A DNA stretch of 64,000 nucleotides from DASPLX01 sp035627375. GTDB taxonomy: Bacteria; Pseudomonadota; Gammaproteobacteria; Burkholderiales; Burkholderiaceae_D. Shown here piece after piece: positions 16,205 through 25,003 of this stretch; positions within the stretch are counted from its first letter, which is position 1; every line of letters starts with the position of its first letter. Both the position numbers and the translations under genes were made by a program. Location: positions 1 to 64,000 of the forward strand of contig DASPLX010000074.1 of assembly GCA_035627375.1 (NCBI GenBank). Direction: 5' to 3'. A model generated the notes under the pieces. It saw only the letters and a program-made list of their open reading frames with translations, did not search any database and was not told the DNA's origin.

Positions 16205-18184
16205 TCAGCCGTTGCTGGCTGCCGGTCGCTTGCGATGAAACACCAGCGGGCTATACGGCACGGCCGACGGCGGCGGCGAATTCAGGATGCCCGGCTTGAT
16301 CGCGCCGACGACATGCATCTCGCACGGCTTGCAGTCGAAACGCAGGGTGTAGCGCTCGTTGCCGCTCACCAGCGTCATCGGCTCGGCGCGCACCTGGCCT
16401 TGCACGCCCTGCACGCCCTTGGCTTGCTTGGGGCACAGGTTGAACGAGAAGCGCAGGCAGTGCTTGGTGATCATCAACGACACCTCGCCGGCTTCCTCGT
16501 GCGCTTCATATGCGGCATCGATCAACCGCACGCCGTGCTTGTGGTAGAAGGCGCGAGCCTTCTCGTTGTAGACATTGGCGAGGTAGCTCAATTGCGTGTC
16601 GGGATAGGTCGGGCGCGGTTCGGCGGGCGCCTTGCGCGGCGGACGTTGCCATGCCGCCAGGCGCGCCGCCTCATGGGCCGCGATCGCATCGCGGCGCAGC
16701 GCGTTGATCGCCGCGGTCGGCACGAACCATGGCCTCGAGAGCGACAACGCGACCTCCTCCGCCTCGAACATCGTGTTGCCGAGCTTGGCCAGGCTGGTGC
16801 GCAGCGCCGCTTCGGCTTGTCCGGCCTGCTGCGCCGGTTGCAGCTCGATCGCCGCGTCGGTCGCGCTGACGATGCCGTCCTCGTCGCGGATCGTCAGGCG
16901 CAGGCCGTTCGCATGCTCGGACAGCGTCATGCTCGCCGCGATCTTGCGCTCGGACGATTTCTTGTGCAGGGCGCCCTCCCATTGGTGGTCGCGGTTGCGA
17001 TGAACGATGCTGCCCGGCTTCAAGCCGGGCAGCGCGCCGACGGCTTCGTTGGGGAAGACCCGCCAGCGCTGGCCTTCGGCGTCCTCGCCCAGTTTTTCGA
17101 CACGATTGGCCTGAATGCCGACCGTGGCGCGCTTGTGCATGTAGTTCAGCCCGTCGCCGTTGGCCATCGGCGCATTCGTGACGAGGTCGACATGGTCGGG
17201 CCCGACGCGGCTGACGATACCCAATTCCACGCCCACGTACTTGGGCGTATCGAAGGCGCCGATGTCGGGCTGGCGCCCCTGCGCGAAATAATCGGTGTGG
17301 CCGCGATGGAAGGTCTTGTCGACGTCCGGCGTGAACAGCAGGCGCGTGCGCCCGCTCGACGCGCGCGCCAGCTCGGGCCGGCGCTCGAGGATCTCGTCGA
17401 GCAGCCGGCGGTAATGGCCGGTGATGTTCTTCACATAGCCCATGTCCTTGTAGCGCCCCTCGATCTTGAACGAGCGGATGCCGGCATCGATCAGGGCTTC
17501 CAGGTTGCGGCTCTGGTCGTTATCCTTCATCGACAGCAGATGCTTTTCATAGGCGACCACGCGGCCCTGGCCGTCGGTGAGCGTGTACGGCAGACGGCAG
17601 GCTTGCGAGCAATCGCCGCGGTTGGCGCTGCGGCCGGTGTCGGCGTGGGAGATGTAGCACTGGCCGGAGAACGCGACGCACAGCGCGCCGTGGATGAAAT
17701 ATTCGAGCGGCGTATCGACCGCTTCGCGAATCTCGCGGATCTGTTTCAGGCTCAGCTCGCGCGCCAATACCAGCTGGGAAAATCCCACCGCGCCGAGAAA
17801 GCGGGCCTTGTCCACGGTGCGGATGTCGCATTGGGTGCTGGCATGCAGCTGGATCGGCGGCAGGTCCATTTCGAGCAAGCCCATGTCCTGCACGATGAGC
17901 GCGTCGACGCCGGCATCGTACAGCTGGCGGATCTGCTTGCGCGCGGTTTCCAGTTCGGCATCGTGCAGGATGGTGTTCATCGTGACGAAGATCCGGGCGC
18001 GGTAACGGTGCGCGAATTCCACCAGGCCGGCGATATCCTCCAGCGGGTTGCTGGCGTTGTGGCGGGCGCCGAACGCGGGACCGCCGATGTAGACGGCGTC
18101 GGCGCCGTGCAGGATGGCCTCGCGGCCGATCTCGGCGGTCTTGGCGGGGGACAGCAGTTCGAGCTGATGGTCGAGGAGCGACAT
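16205..18184 (-). CDS. rlhA: 23S rRNA C2501 hydroxylase-type U32 protein
   Basis: 659 residues, matching the ~650-residue RlhA (formerly YdcP) branch of the peptidase U32 family. The N-terminal TIM-barrel part starts LELLSPAKTAEIGREAILHGADAVYIGG. The four Cys that bind an iron-sulfur cluster in U32 proteins are at 169, 176, 192 and 196. The C-terminal half corresponds to the DUF3656-type extension. RlhA hydroxylates C2501 of 23S rRNA using prephenate-dependent chemistry in E. coli. Shorter U32 proteins (UbiU/V, TrhP/YegQ) lack this length, so RlhA is the best fit. Confidence 0.85.
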   Translation of the reverse strand: MSLLDHQLELLSPAKTAEIGREAILHGADAVYIGGPAFGARHNASNPLEDIAGLVEFAHRYRARIFVTMNTILHDAELETARKQIRQLYDAGVDALIVQDMGLLEMDLPPIQLHASTQCDIRTVDKARFLGAVGFSQLVLARELSLKQIREIREAVDTPLEYFIHGALCVAFSGQCYISHADTGRSANRGDCSQACRLPYTLTDGQGRVVAYEKHLLSMKDNDQSRNLEALIDAGIRSFKIEGRYKDMGYVKNITGHYRRLLDEILERRPELARASSGRTRLLFTPDVDKTFHRGHTDYFAQGRQPDIGAFDTPKYVGVELGIVSRVGPDHVDLVTNAPMANGDGLNYMHKRATVGIQANRVEKLGEDAEGQRWRVFPNEAVGALPGLKPGSIVHRNRDHQWEGALHKKSSERKIAASMTLSEHANGLRLTIRDEDGIVSATDAAIELQPAQQAGQAEAALRTSLAKLGNTMFEAEEVALSLSRPWFVPTAAINALRRDAIAAHEAARLAAWQRPPRKAPAEPRPTYPDTQLSYLANVYNEKARAFYHKHGVRLIDAAYEAHEEAGEVSLMITKHCLRFSFNLCPKQAKGVQGVQGQVRAEPMTLVSGNERYTLRFDCKPCEMHVVGAIKPGILNSPPPSAVPYSPLVFHRKRPAASNG

Positions 18185-18213
18185 GGGAAGAGTCCGATCA
18201 GGCGAAGGAAGGA

Positions 18214-18219
18214 ATTATA
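18214..18219 (-). promoter_or_regulatory. Candidate -10 element for rlhA
   Basis: A perfect TATAAT on the minus strand ends about 30 nt before the rlhA start. At 17 bp spacing no good -35 is present (AACGAC). Plausible but weak. Confidence 0.35.
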
Positions 18220-18326
18220 GCCAAGGCGGCTGCCGAGTCGTTCCGAAAGCGGTCAATTGACGCAGCGCTCAGCCGTTCATGCGCTGCTATATTTTTGCCG
18301 CTCGCGCTCCAGGCGTCGAGCAACGG

Positions 18327-18635
18327 TCAATCATCGTCAGCCTCGTCATGCGATCGGGAACGTCCGCCGGCCCGCGGAGGCAGGCCGTCGTCATCAATGT
18401 TCCGCTCCTCCTTATATTTCCTGGATGGAGGCTCCTCCTTCCGATGCACCGCAAAGACGACCAGCGCGCCGATGACCGGAGCAAGCCATACCAAGAGCAA
18501 TTGCGCCGTTCGTTGAGACGATTCGGACAGATCGTCGCGAACGACCAGAATCGTCGCCCTTGCGTTCATTGCCAGAATGATCAGCAGCAACACGCCGACC
18601 AGGACAATGTTTGTCGTCGAATCGCCGTTAGCCAA
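18327..18635 (-). CDS. Small membrane protein downstream of ktrB
   Basis: 102 residues: two hydrophobic helices (about 9-24, NIVLVGVLLLIILAMNA, and about 43-63, AQLLLVWLAPVIGALVVFAVH), then a charged cytoplasmic-type tail of ~40 residues ending in Asp (DEADDD). No family recognised; it resembles short PLD-nuclease-N/phage-shock-like two-helix proteins in layout only. Its start overlaps the ktrB/trkH stop by 8 nt, so it is the last gene of the potassium-uptake unit. A role as an accessory subunit of the KtrAB system is a guess from position. Confidence 0.6.
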   Translation of the reverse strand: MANGDSTTNIVLVGVLLLIILAMNARATILVVRDDLSESSQRTAQLLLVWLAPVIGALVVFAVHRKEEPPSRKYKEERNIDDDGLPPRAGGRSRSHDEADDD

Positions 18636-19992
18636 TATTCACCTGCCCCGCCGGATACTGGATCGGCGCGTGGTGCCGGTTGGCGAACAGGAAGGCGAGC
18701 GTCAGCGGACCGACGCGGCCGATCAGCATGAGCGCAATGACGATCGCCTGCCCCGCTTCCGACAGGCGGGCGGTCGCGCCGCGCGACAGGCCGACCGTGC
18801 CGAAGGCCGAGACCGCTTCGAAGGCCAGGTCGAGGAACGCGCCCGTTTCGGTCAGCACCAGCAGGAATATGCCGATCAGGACGCCCAGCATGGCGATGCA
18901 TGAAATCGCCATCGCCTTGAGCATCGTGCCCCAGTCGAGGCTGCGGCCGAACACGACCGGGCGGTCGCGCGCGGCCAGGAAGGCGCCGGTGGCGAGCACC
19001 AGCACCATGAAGGTCGACAACTTGATGCCGCTGGCGGTCGAGCCGCTGCCGGCGCCGATGAACATCAGCACCATGATCAGGACCGCGCTGGCCGGATACA
19101 GCCCGGCGACGTCGACCGTGTTGAATCCGGACGAACGCGGCGCGACGCCCTGGAACCAGGCCGCCCACAGCTTGGCGCCGAAATCCGGCAGGGCGCCCAG
19201 CGTCTTCGGATTGCCGTATTCGATCGCGAGCAGCAACAACATCGCCGCGACATTGACGACCAGCGTGCCGACCAGCATCAGCTTGGTATGCAAGGAGTAG
19301 TCGCGGAAGCGGCGCTTGCCGATCATGTCGGCGATCACGACGAATCCGATGCCGCCGGAAATGAACAAGGCCGTGATCACTATGTTGACGAGCGGATCGG
19401 CGACATGCGCGACCAGGCTGTCCGCCGCCAAGGCGAAGCCGGCATTGTTGAAGGCCGAGACGGCATGGAAAAAGCTGTAATAGATTCCGTCGGCCCAACC
19501 CTTCTCCGGCACCCAGCGGATCGCGAGCAGCGCGGTGCCGAGCAATTCCATGCCGGCGGTGAAGCCGAACATCCAGCGCAGCTGGCGCCGCAGGTTGCTC
19601 TGGCCGCTCTGGTTGAGCGCTTCGCTCAGCACCATGCGATGGCCTAAGGTCAGGCTGTCGCGCATCAGGAAGATGATGAACACGCCGAAGCTCATCAAGC
19701 CGAGTCCGCCGCATTGGATCAGGACCAGCAGCACCGCTTGCCCGAATAGCGTGAAATGCGTGCCGGTGTCGAGCACCGAGAAGCCGGTGACGGTGGCGGC
19801 CGATGTCGCCGTGAACAGCGCCTGCAGCCAGGAAATCGGCTCGCGCGTCGCGATCGGCAGCTTCAGCAGCACGGCGCCGAGCAGCGCCAGCGCGACGAAG
19901 GACAGGATCAGCGCCTGCGGCGGCGTCAGGCGCAGCAGACTCTTCTCTACTTTGAGCACGGCTTCGGTCAGCGGCGCGGGCGATTCGATCAT
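18628..19992 (-). CDS. TrkH/KtrB family potassium uptake channel subunit
   Basis: 454 residues from ATG 19992, which overlaps the regulator's stop as ATGA; the longer in-frame ORF upstream is inside that gene. Four pore loops of the TrkH/KtrB superfamily are visible: TSAATVTGFSVLDTG, HAVSAFNNAGFAL, APRSSGFNTVDVAG and FEAVSAFGTVGLSRG, each with the filter glycine. Length and the lack of an extended N-terminus favour KtrB-type over TrkH. It forms a K+ (possibly Na+-dependent) uptake channel in the inner membrane, gated by the adjacent RCK subunit. Confidence 0.9.
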   Translation of the reverse strand: MIESPAPLTEAVLKVEKSLLRLTPPQALILSFVALALLGAVLLKLPIATREPISWLQALFTATSAATVTGFSVLDTGTHFTLFGQAVLLVLIQCGGLGLMSFGVFIIFLMRDSLTLGHRMVLSEALNQSGQSNLRRQLRWMFGFTAGMELLGTALLAIRWVPEKGWADGIYYSFFHAVSAFNNAGFALAADSLVAHVADPLVNIVITALFISGGIGFVVIADMIGKRRFRDYSLHTKLMLVGTLVVNVAAMLLLLAIEYGNPKTLGALPDFGAKLWAAWFQGVAPRSSGFNTVDVAGLYPASAVLIMVLMFIGAGSGSTASGIKLSTFMVLVLATGAFLAARDRPVVFGRSLDWGTMLKAMAISCIAMLGVLIGIFLLVLTETGAFLDLAFEAVSAFGTVGLSRGATARLSEAGQAIVIALMLIGRVGPLTLAFLFANRHHAPIQYPAGQVNIG

Positions 19993-20639
19993 AGGTATTT
20001 CGAAATCTTGCGCAATCTGCCGAGCGTGCCGAGCAGGACGATCTGGTCGCCCAATTCGAACTGATAATGTTCGGGCGGCGGCGCCATCACCAGCGCCTCG
20101 TGCTTGACCAGCAGGCATTGCACTTCATGCTCTTCCAGGTGCAAGGCGTCGATCGTCTTGCCGGCCAGCCTCTCGGAAGCGCGCACCTCGGCAAGGAATT
20201 GATCGTCGCCCAGGCCGATGTAGTCCATCACCTCGGGATAGATCAGCGTGCGCGCCACGCGCTGGCCCATCTGGAACTCGGGTTGGATGATATGGTCCGC
20301 CCCGAGTTTCTTCAGGATGCGGTGATGGTTATGGTTGAGCGCCTTGGCCCACACTTTGGGCTTCGGCATCGACTTGACCAGCAGCGTGGCGAGGATGTTG
20401 GCCTCGATGTCCTCGCCGATCGCGACCACCACCACGTCCGACTCGTGCACGCCGAGCTCGCGCAGCACGCGTTCGTCGCGCGCGTCGGCCACCACCGCCT
20501 GCGCGATGCGTTCGGCGAATTCGTTGACGCGCGAAGGGTTCAGGTCGATGCCGAGGATGTCGTAACCGAACTTCGTCAGCTCAAGCGCCACGGTGGAACC
20601 GAAGGCGCCGAGGCCGATGACGGTGATGAAGGTTTTCAT
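19989..20639 (-). CDS. KtrA-type RCK regulatory subunit of potassium uptake
   Basis: 216 residues: RCK_N Rossmann domain with G-L-G-A-F-G at 9-14 and acidic D at the end of strand 2 (ILGIDLNP), then an RCK_C domain in the last ~80 residues (RLAGKTIDALHLEEHEVQCLLVK). A single RCK unit of this length is KtrA; TrkA would have two. It binds nucleotides and gates the channel subunit encoded immediately downstream (4-nt overlap). Its start is only 2 nt after the CoA-transferase stop. Confidence 0.9.
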   Translation of the reverse strand: MKTFITVIGLGAFGSTVALELTKFGYDILGIDLNPSRVNEFAERIAQAVVADARDERVLRELGVHESDVVVVAIGEDIEANILATLLVKSMPKPKVWAKALNHNHHRILKKLGADHIIQPEFQMGQRVARTLIYPEVMDYIGLGDDQFLAEVRASERLAGKTIDALHLEEHEVQCLLVKHEALVMAPPPEHYQFELGDQIVLLGTLGRLRKISKYL

Positions 20640-20641
20640 GG

Positions 20642-21889
20642 TTAGATCACCTTTTCCTCGCGCAACCGCGCGATCTCCGCATCGTCATAGCCGAGCCCGG
20701 AAAGAACCTCGCGATTGTGCTCGCCCAGTTCCGGCCCGAGCCACCTGGTCTCGCCCGGCGTCTCCGACAGCTTCGGCGTGATCGCCGGCAGCTTGATCGG
20801 CGTGCCGTCCTTGAACGCATGCTGATCGAACATGCGGCGCGCGAGGAATTGCGGATCGGTCATCATGTCGCGCACCGAGTAGATCTTGCCGACCGGGACG
20901 TCGGCGGCCTTGAGGGCGGCGAGCGCGTCGTCGATCGTTTGCGTATCGCACCAGGCCTGGATCGCGTCGTCGATATCGCGGGTGCGCGGCACGCGGCCGT
21001 CGTTGCGCGCCAGTTGCGGATCGTTCGCCATGTCGTCGCGGCCGATCGCCAGCATCAGGCGCTTGAAGATCGCGTCGCCGTTGCCGGCGATGACGATGTT
21101 CGCGCCCTCTTTCGTGGTGTAGGTGTTCGACGGCACGATGCCGGGCAGCGCGCCGCCGGTGCGTTCGCGCACCACGCCGGCGAAGTCGTATTCGGGCACC
21201 AGCGATTCCATCATGTTGAACACCGCCTCATACAAGGCGACGTCGACCATCTGGCCCTGCCCGGCGACGCATTCGGCGCCGCGCTTGCCGTTCCAGCGGC
21301 CGCCGCTGGCATCGCGATGGCGCAACGCCATCAAGGCGCCGATCACGCCGTGCAGCGCGGCGAGCGAATCGCCGATCGAAATGCCGATCCGTACCGGCGG
21401 GCGGTCCGGATGGCCGGAGACGTAGCGCATGCCGCCCATCGATTCGCCGATCGCGCCGAACCCCGGCAAGTCCTTCATCGGCCCGGTCTGGCCGTAGCCG
21501 GACAAGCGCACCATGATGGTCGCCGGATTCTCGGCCTTCAGATCCTCGTAGCCGAGGCCCCATTTCTCGAGCACGCCGGGGCGGTAGTTCTCGATGATGA
21601 CGTCGGCGTCGAGCGCCAGCTTCCTCGCGATCGCCTGCGCGCGGGCATCCTTCAGGTTGAGCGTCACGCTCTTCTTGTTGCGCGACTGCACCGACCACCA
21701 GAGCGAATTGCCGTCCTTGAGCACCCGCCATTGCCGGATCGGATCGCCGCCGTCGGGAGCTTCGATCTTGATCACCTCGGCGCCGAATTCGGCCAGCATG
21801 CGCGAGCAGAACGGGCCGGCGATCAGCGTGCCGAGTTCGAGAACCTTGATGCCGGCGAGCGGGCCGGACGATGGCTTGGTGTCTGTCAT
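20642..21889 (-). CDS. CaiB/BaiF family CoA-transferase (class III)
   Basis: 415 residues from ATG 21889. Class III CoA-transferase features: GIKVLELGTLIAGPFCSRMLAEFGAEVIKIE at the N-terminus, ENYRPGVLEKWGLGYEDL, and RLSGYGQTGPMKDLPGFGAIGESMGGM. These enzymes move CoA between acyl groups through an aspartyl thioester. The usual PG-Y-D catalytic segment reads PGFG here with a Glu three residues later, as in some subgroups of the family. The acyl substrate cannot be inferred. It stands between recR (with a palindromic element in the gap) and the ktrA gene. Confidence 0.85.
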   Translation of the reverse strand: MTDTKPSSGPLAGIKVLELGTLIAGPFCSRMLAEFGAEVIKIEAPDGGDPIRQWRVLKDGNSLWWSVQSRNKKSVTLNLKDARAQAIARKLALDADVIIENYRPGVLEKWGLGYEDLKAENPATIMVRLSGYGQTGPMKDLPGFGAIGESMGGMRYVSGHPDRPPVRIGISIGDSLAALHGVIGALMALRHRDASGGRWNGKRGAECVAGQGQMVDVALYEAVFNMMESLVPEYDFAGVVRERTGGALPGIVPSNTYTTKEGANIVIAGNGDAIFKRLMLAIGRDDMANDPQLARNDGRVPRTRDIDDAIQAWCDTQTIDDALAALKAADVPVGKIYSVRDMMTDPQFLARRMFDQHAFKDGTPIKLPAITPKLSETPGETRWLGPELGEHNREVLSGLGYDDAEIARLREEKVI

Positions 21890-21895
21890 GGCGTA

Positions 21896-21956
21896 TAGGG
21901 CGGATGCGATCCGCCGCATGGAAACGTCAAACGTCCGGCGGATCGCATCCGCCCTA
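21896..21956. repeat. REP-like long palindrome between recR and the CoA-transferase gene
   Basis: Two perfect 21-bp inverted arms, 21896-21916 and 21936-21956, enclose a 19-nt loop. The arms contain GGGCGGATGCGATCCGCC, which is itself partly palindromic. The element fills the whole gap between the recR stop (21961) and the CoA-transferase start (21889). This TAGGGCGGAT...ATCCGCCCTA type is a widespread dispersed repeat in proteobacteria (REP/REPIN-like). In RNA it would make a very stable hairpin between the two genes. Confidence 0.8.
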
Positions 21957-21960
21957 CGTA

Positions 21961-22557
21961 TCAAGTCGAGCGCCGATCGAGCATCGCTCGCGCGATCGTC
22001 CCGGCATCGACATATTCGAGCTCGCCGCCGACCGGCACGCCGCGCGCCAGGCGGCTCACCTTCAAGCCGCGCGCCTTGAGCGTCTCGCTGATGTAGTGCG
22101 CGGTCGCCTCGCCCTCGTTGGTGAAATTCGTGGCGAGCACGACTTCCTCGACGATGCCGTCGGTGGCGCGCCGGATCAGCTTGTCGAGATGCAGATCCTT
22201 GGGACCGATGCCGTCGAGCGGCGACAAGCGCCCCATCAGCACGAAGTACAGCCCCTTGTAAGTCATGGTCTGCTCGATCATCAATTGATCGGCGGGCGTC
22301 TCGACCACGCACAGCAGGCTCGCATCGCGCTCGGGATCGAGGCAGGTCTCGCAGACCTCGTTCTCGGTGAAGGTGTTGCAGCTGGCGCAGTGATGGATCT
22401 TCTCCACCGCTTGCGTCAAGGCGCGCCCGAGCATGGCCGCGCCTTCGCGGTCGTGCTGCATCAGATGATAGGCGAGCCGCTGCGCCGACTTCGGCCCGAT
22501 GCCGGGCAGGCGGCGCAGCGCTTCGATCATGAAGTCGAGGCTGGATGGATTCTTCAC
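21961..22557 (-). CDS. recR: Recombination mediator RecR
   Basis: 198 residues, the typical RecR length. Order: helix-hairpin-helix (FMIEALRRLPGIGPKSAQRLAYHL), a four-Cys zinc finger (C-A-S-C ... C-E-T-C), and a Toprim domain (LLCVVETPADQLMIEQT, LMGRLSPLDGIGP). RecR acts with RecO/RecF to load RecA at single-stranded gaps. The dnaX-ybaB-recR order is conserved across proteobacteria and present here, with recR 57 nt after ybaB. Confidence 0.96.
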   Translation of the reverse strand: MKNPSSLDFMIEALRRLPGIGPKSAQRLAYHLMQHDREGAAMLGRALTQAVEKIHHCASCNTFTENEVCETCLDPERDASLLCVVETPADQLMIEQTMTYKGLYFVLMGRLSPLDGIGPKDLHLDKLIRRATDGIVEEVVLATNFTNEGEATAHYISETLKARGLKVSRLARGVPVGGELEYVDAGTIARAMLDRRST

Positions 22558-22614
22558 GGCTCTAGCATGTCGAGGACAGAGTGGCGCTTACGCTTAATTC
22601 TGTCCCGCAATTCA

Positions 22615-22941
22615 TCAGAATGGCATCTTGAAGCCGGGCGGCAACGGCATGCCGGCCGTGATCGAGGACATCTTTTCCTGGGTGGTCGCCTCGGCCTTGC
22701 GCACGGCGTCGTTGAACGCCGCGGCGACCAGGTCTTCCAGCATGTCCTTGTCGTCGCCGAGCAGCGACGGATCGATCGAGACGCGCTTGACGTCGTTCTT
22801 GCAGGTCATGACGACCTTCACCATGCCGGCGCCGGATTGCCCTTCGACTTCGATCGAGGCCAGTTGCTCCTGCATCTTCTTCATGTTGTCCTGCATCGCC
22901 TGGGCTTGCTTCATCAGCCCCGCCAATTGGCCCTTCATCAT
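22615..22941 (-). CDS. ybaB: YbaB/EbfC nucleoid-associated protein
   Basis: 108 residues starting MMKGQLAGLMKQAQAMQDNMKKMQEQLASIEVEG, the family pattern of an N-terminal coiled-coil helix, a three-strand sheet (KVVMTCKNDVKRVSIDPSLL) and a C-terminal helix. It is a dimeric DNA-binding nucleoid protein. Encoded between dnaX (40 nt gap) and recR, as usual. Confidence 0.95.
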   Translation of the reverse strand: MMKGQLAGLMKQAQAMQDNMKKMQEQLASIEVEGQSGAGMVKVVMTCKNDVKRVSIDPSLLGDDKDMLEDLVAAAFNDAVRKAEATTQEKMSSITAGMPLPPGFKMPF

Positions 22942-22981
22942 GGTGTGCTCCTATATCGCGTTCAAAAAAATCGCTCGAATA

Positions 22982-25003
22982 TCAAACAATGGGCTTGATC
23001 GAATCCGGCACGATCGTCGCGCCGAATTCGCGGATCAAGGTCTGCACGAACGGATCGTTCTTCAGGGTTTCCTCCGTCTTGCGCTGCAACTCCTCGCGCT
23101 GGGCGACAGCTTGGGCATTGGCGGTTTGCTGGACCGCCCCGATTTCCGTCGTGACGCGAATCGTCCGGCCGAAATGCTCGCTCAACGCGGCCGCGAGTTT
23201 ATCGACGCTGCCGGCGGACAACAAGGTTTCGACCGCAACGCGCAGGTGAAATTGCACCGCGCCGTTGCCGCCGTCGCTTCCTATGCATTTGATCAATTCG
23301 CTTTGTTGCGCCAGTTGCTGGGCGATGCCGCGCAAGGGCAGGACGGCGGCCAGGTTCGGCCAATGGCCATCCCAGCCGAGCTCCTTGAGCGGATGCAATA
23401 CGAGCCTGGACGCATCGAAAGGCGGCGGTTCGCTCTTGGCGGGAGCCGGCGGCACCGGCGCGGATGCCGGCGGCGGCGCCAACGCTACGTCGACGTCGAA
23501 TTGTTCAGTTTTTTTTTGAGCCGCGGCGCTCGAGAACTCCATCGCGCTGCTGTCGGGAAGCGGCGGTTGATCCTGCTCCCAGGGCGGCGGCACCGACGAG
23601 CTCGGCGCCGGCGCCGGAGCCGGAACGGGCGCGGGGGCCACGGCAGGCGCCGGCGCGGGCCGTGGCGCCACGGGCGGCATCTTACCGCCGTTGCGCGCTG
23701 CTTCGAGCGCCGCGCGCGCCGGGCTCATCGTGCCGGCCGGACGTGCGGCGGGCGCGGCGGCAGGCGCCGGCGCGGATGGCGGCATGGCTTGCGGCGCGGC
23801 GCTCGTGCGCGCGGCCGCTGCCGCCATCGCGGCGGGAGACTGCGCTGCCGGAGCCGGCCGTGCCGCGCTCACTGGAGCGGCGGCCACCGGTTTCGTTTCC
23901 GCGCCGCCGTCGGCGCCGATACCCGGGCGAAACGCCAGCATGCGCAACAGCGTCATCGAAAAGCCGGCGTATTCGTCGGGCGCGAGGCCGAGTTCGTTAC
24001 GGCCGTGAACCGCGATCTGATAGAACAGCTGCACTTCCTCGGGCTCGAACAGGGCGGCCAGGCGCACGATGTCTTCGCGCTCCGGCACGTCGTCGGGCAC
24101 GGCGGCGGGCACCGTCTGCGCCAGCGCGATCCGGTGCAGCAAGGTGCCCAGATCCTGCAACGCGGCGTTGTACGACAGGCTGCGCGTAGCCATCTCGTCG
24201 GCCACGGCCAGCAAGCCGGCGCCGTCTTTCGCCGCCAGCGCATCGAGCAAGCGGATCAGGTAGGACTGATCGAGGGCGCCAAGCATGCCCTGCACCGCTT
24301 CGAGCGTGACCTTGCCGGCCGCATACGCGATCGCCTGGTCGGTCAGCGACAAGGCGTCGCGCATCGACCCGTGCGCGCCCTGGGCCAGCAGGCGCAAGGC
24401 CGGCGTTTCGAATTCGATGGCTTCCTGGGCGAGAATGTTTTCGAGATGGCCGACGATATGGCCGGGCGGCATCTGCTTGAGATTGAACTGCAGGCAGCGC
24501 GACAGGACCGTCACCGGGATCTTTTGCGGATCGGTCGTCGCCAGGATGAACTTGATGTGTTCGGGCGGCTCTTCCAGCGTCTTCAGCATCGCGTTGAATG
24601 CGTGGTTGGTCAGCATGTGGACTTCGTCGATCATGTAGACCTTGAAGCGCGCATTGGACGGCGCGTAGATCGCCTGTTCCAGCAATTGCGCCATCTCGTC
24701 GACGCCCCGGTTCGAGGCCGCGTCCATTTCGACGTAATCGACGAAGCGCCCGGCATCGATGGCGACGCAGGCTTCGCAGCGGCCGCAAGGCGCGGCGGTG
24801 ATGCCGCTCTCGCAATTCAGGGACTTGGCGAGGATGCGCGACAGCGTGGTCTTGCCGACGCCGCGCGTGCCGGTGAACAAGTAGGCGTGATGCAGGCGCT
24901 TTTGCTCGAGCGCATGCGTCAAGGCCCGCACGACGTGCTCCTGGCCGACCAGGGAGTCGAAACTCTTCGGGCGGTATTTGCGGGCGAGAACCTGATAAGA
25001 CAT
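22982..25003 (-). CDS. dnaX: DNA polymerase III subunits tau and gamma
   Basis: 673 residues from ATG 25003 (MSYQVLARKYRPKSFDSLVGQ). AAA+ clamp-loader domain with Walker A G-T-R-G-V-G-K-T at 45-52, the zinc module C-G-R-C-E-A-C, Walker B region YMIDEVHML and sensor 1 ILATTDPQKIP. Domain III follows, then a Pro/Ala-rich linker (~405-530) and a conserved tau C-terminal part (LGWDGHWPNLAAVLPLRG). At codons 496-499 lies a run of nine A (23509-23517). A -1 slip there reads AAC TGA and stops at once, giving a ~499-residue gamma-like form. Products load the beta clamp; tau also bridges polymerase cores and helicase. Confidence 0.95.
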   Translation of the reverse strand: MSYQVLARKYRPKSFDSLVGQEHVVRALTHALEQKRLHHAYLFTGTRGVGKTTLSRILAKSLNCESGITAAPCGRCEACVAIDAGRFVDYVEMDAASNRGVDEMAQLLEQAIYAPSNARFKVYMIDEVHMLTNHAFNAMLKTLEEPPEHIKFILATTDPQKIPVTVLSRCLQFNLKQMPPGHIVGHLENILAQEAIEFETPALRLLAQGAHGSMRDALSLTDQAIAYAAGKVTLEAVQGMLGALDQSYLIRLLDALAAKDGAGLLAVADEMATRSLSYNAALQDLGTLLHRIALAQTVPAAVPDDVPEREDIVRLAALFEPEEVQLFYQIAVHGRNELGLAPDEYAGFSMTLLRMLAFRPGIGADGGAETKPVAAAPVSAARPAPAAQSPAAMAAAAARTSAAPQAMPPSAPAPAAAPAARPAGTMSPARAALEAARNGGKMPPVAPRPAPAPAVAPAPVPAPAPAPSSSVPPPWEQDQPPLPDSSAMEFSSAAAQKKTEQFDVDVALAPPPASAPVPPAPAKSEPPPFDASRLVLHPLKELGWDGHWPNLAAVLPLRGIAQQLAQQSELIKCIGSDGGNGAVQFHLRVAVETLLSAGSVDKLAAALSEHFGRTIRVTTEIGAVQQTANAQAVAQREELQRKTEETLKNDPFVQTLIREFGATIVPDSIKPIV
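23509..23517 (-). promoter_or_regulatory. A9 slippery run in dnaX (candidate tau/gamma frameshift site)
   Basis: Coding-strand sequence is C-A9-C-TGAAC, in frame CAA AAA AAA ACT GAA. Slipping back one base gives CAA AAA AAA AAC TGA, an immediate stop. One A fewer gives a stop ten codons later. The site lies in the tau-specific linker, after the AAA+ core, where gamma should end. Arrangement parallels the E. coli (A AAA AAG) and Thermus (A9) dnaX sites. I see no clear upstream Shine-Dalgarno-like stimulator within 10-15 nt. Confidence 0.65.
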
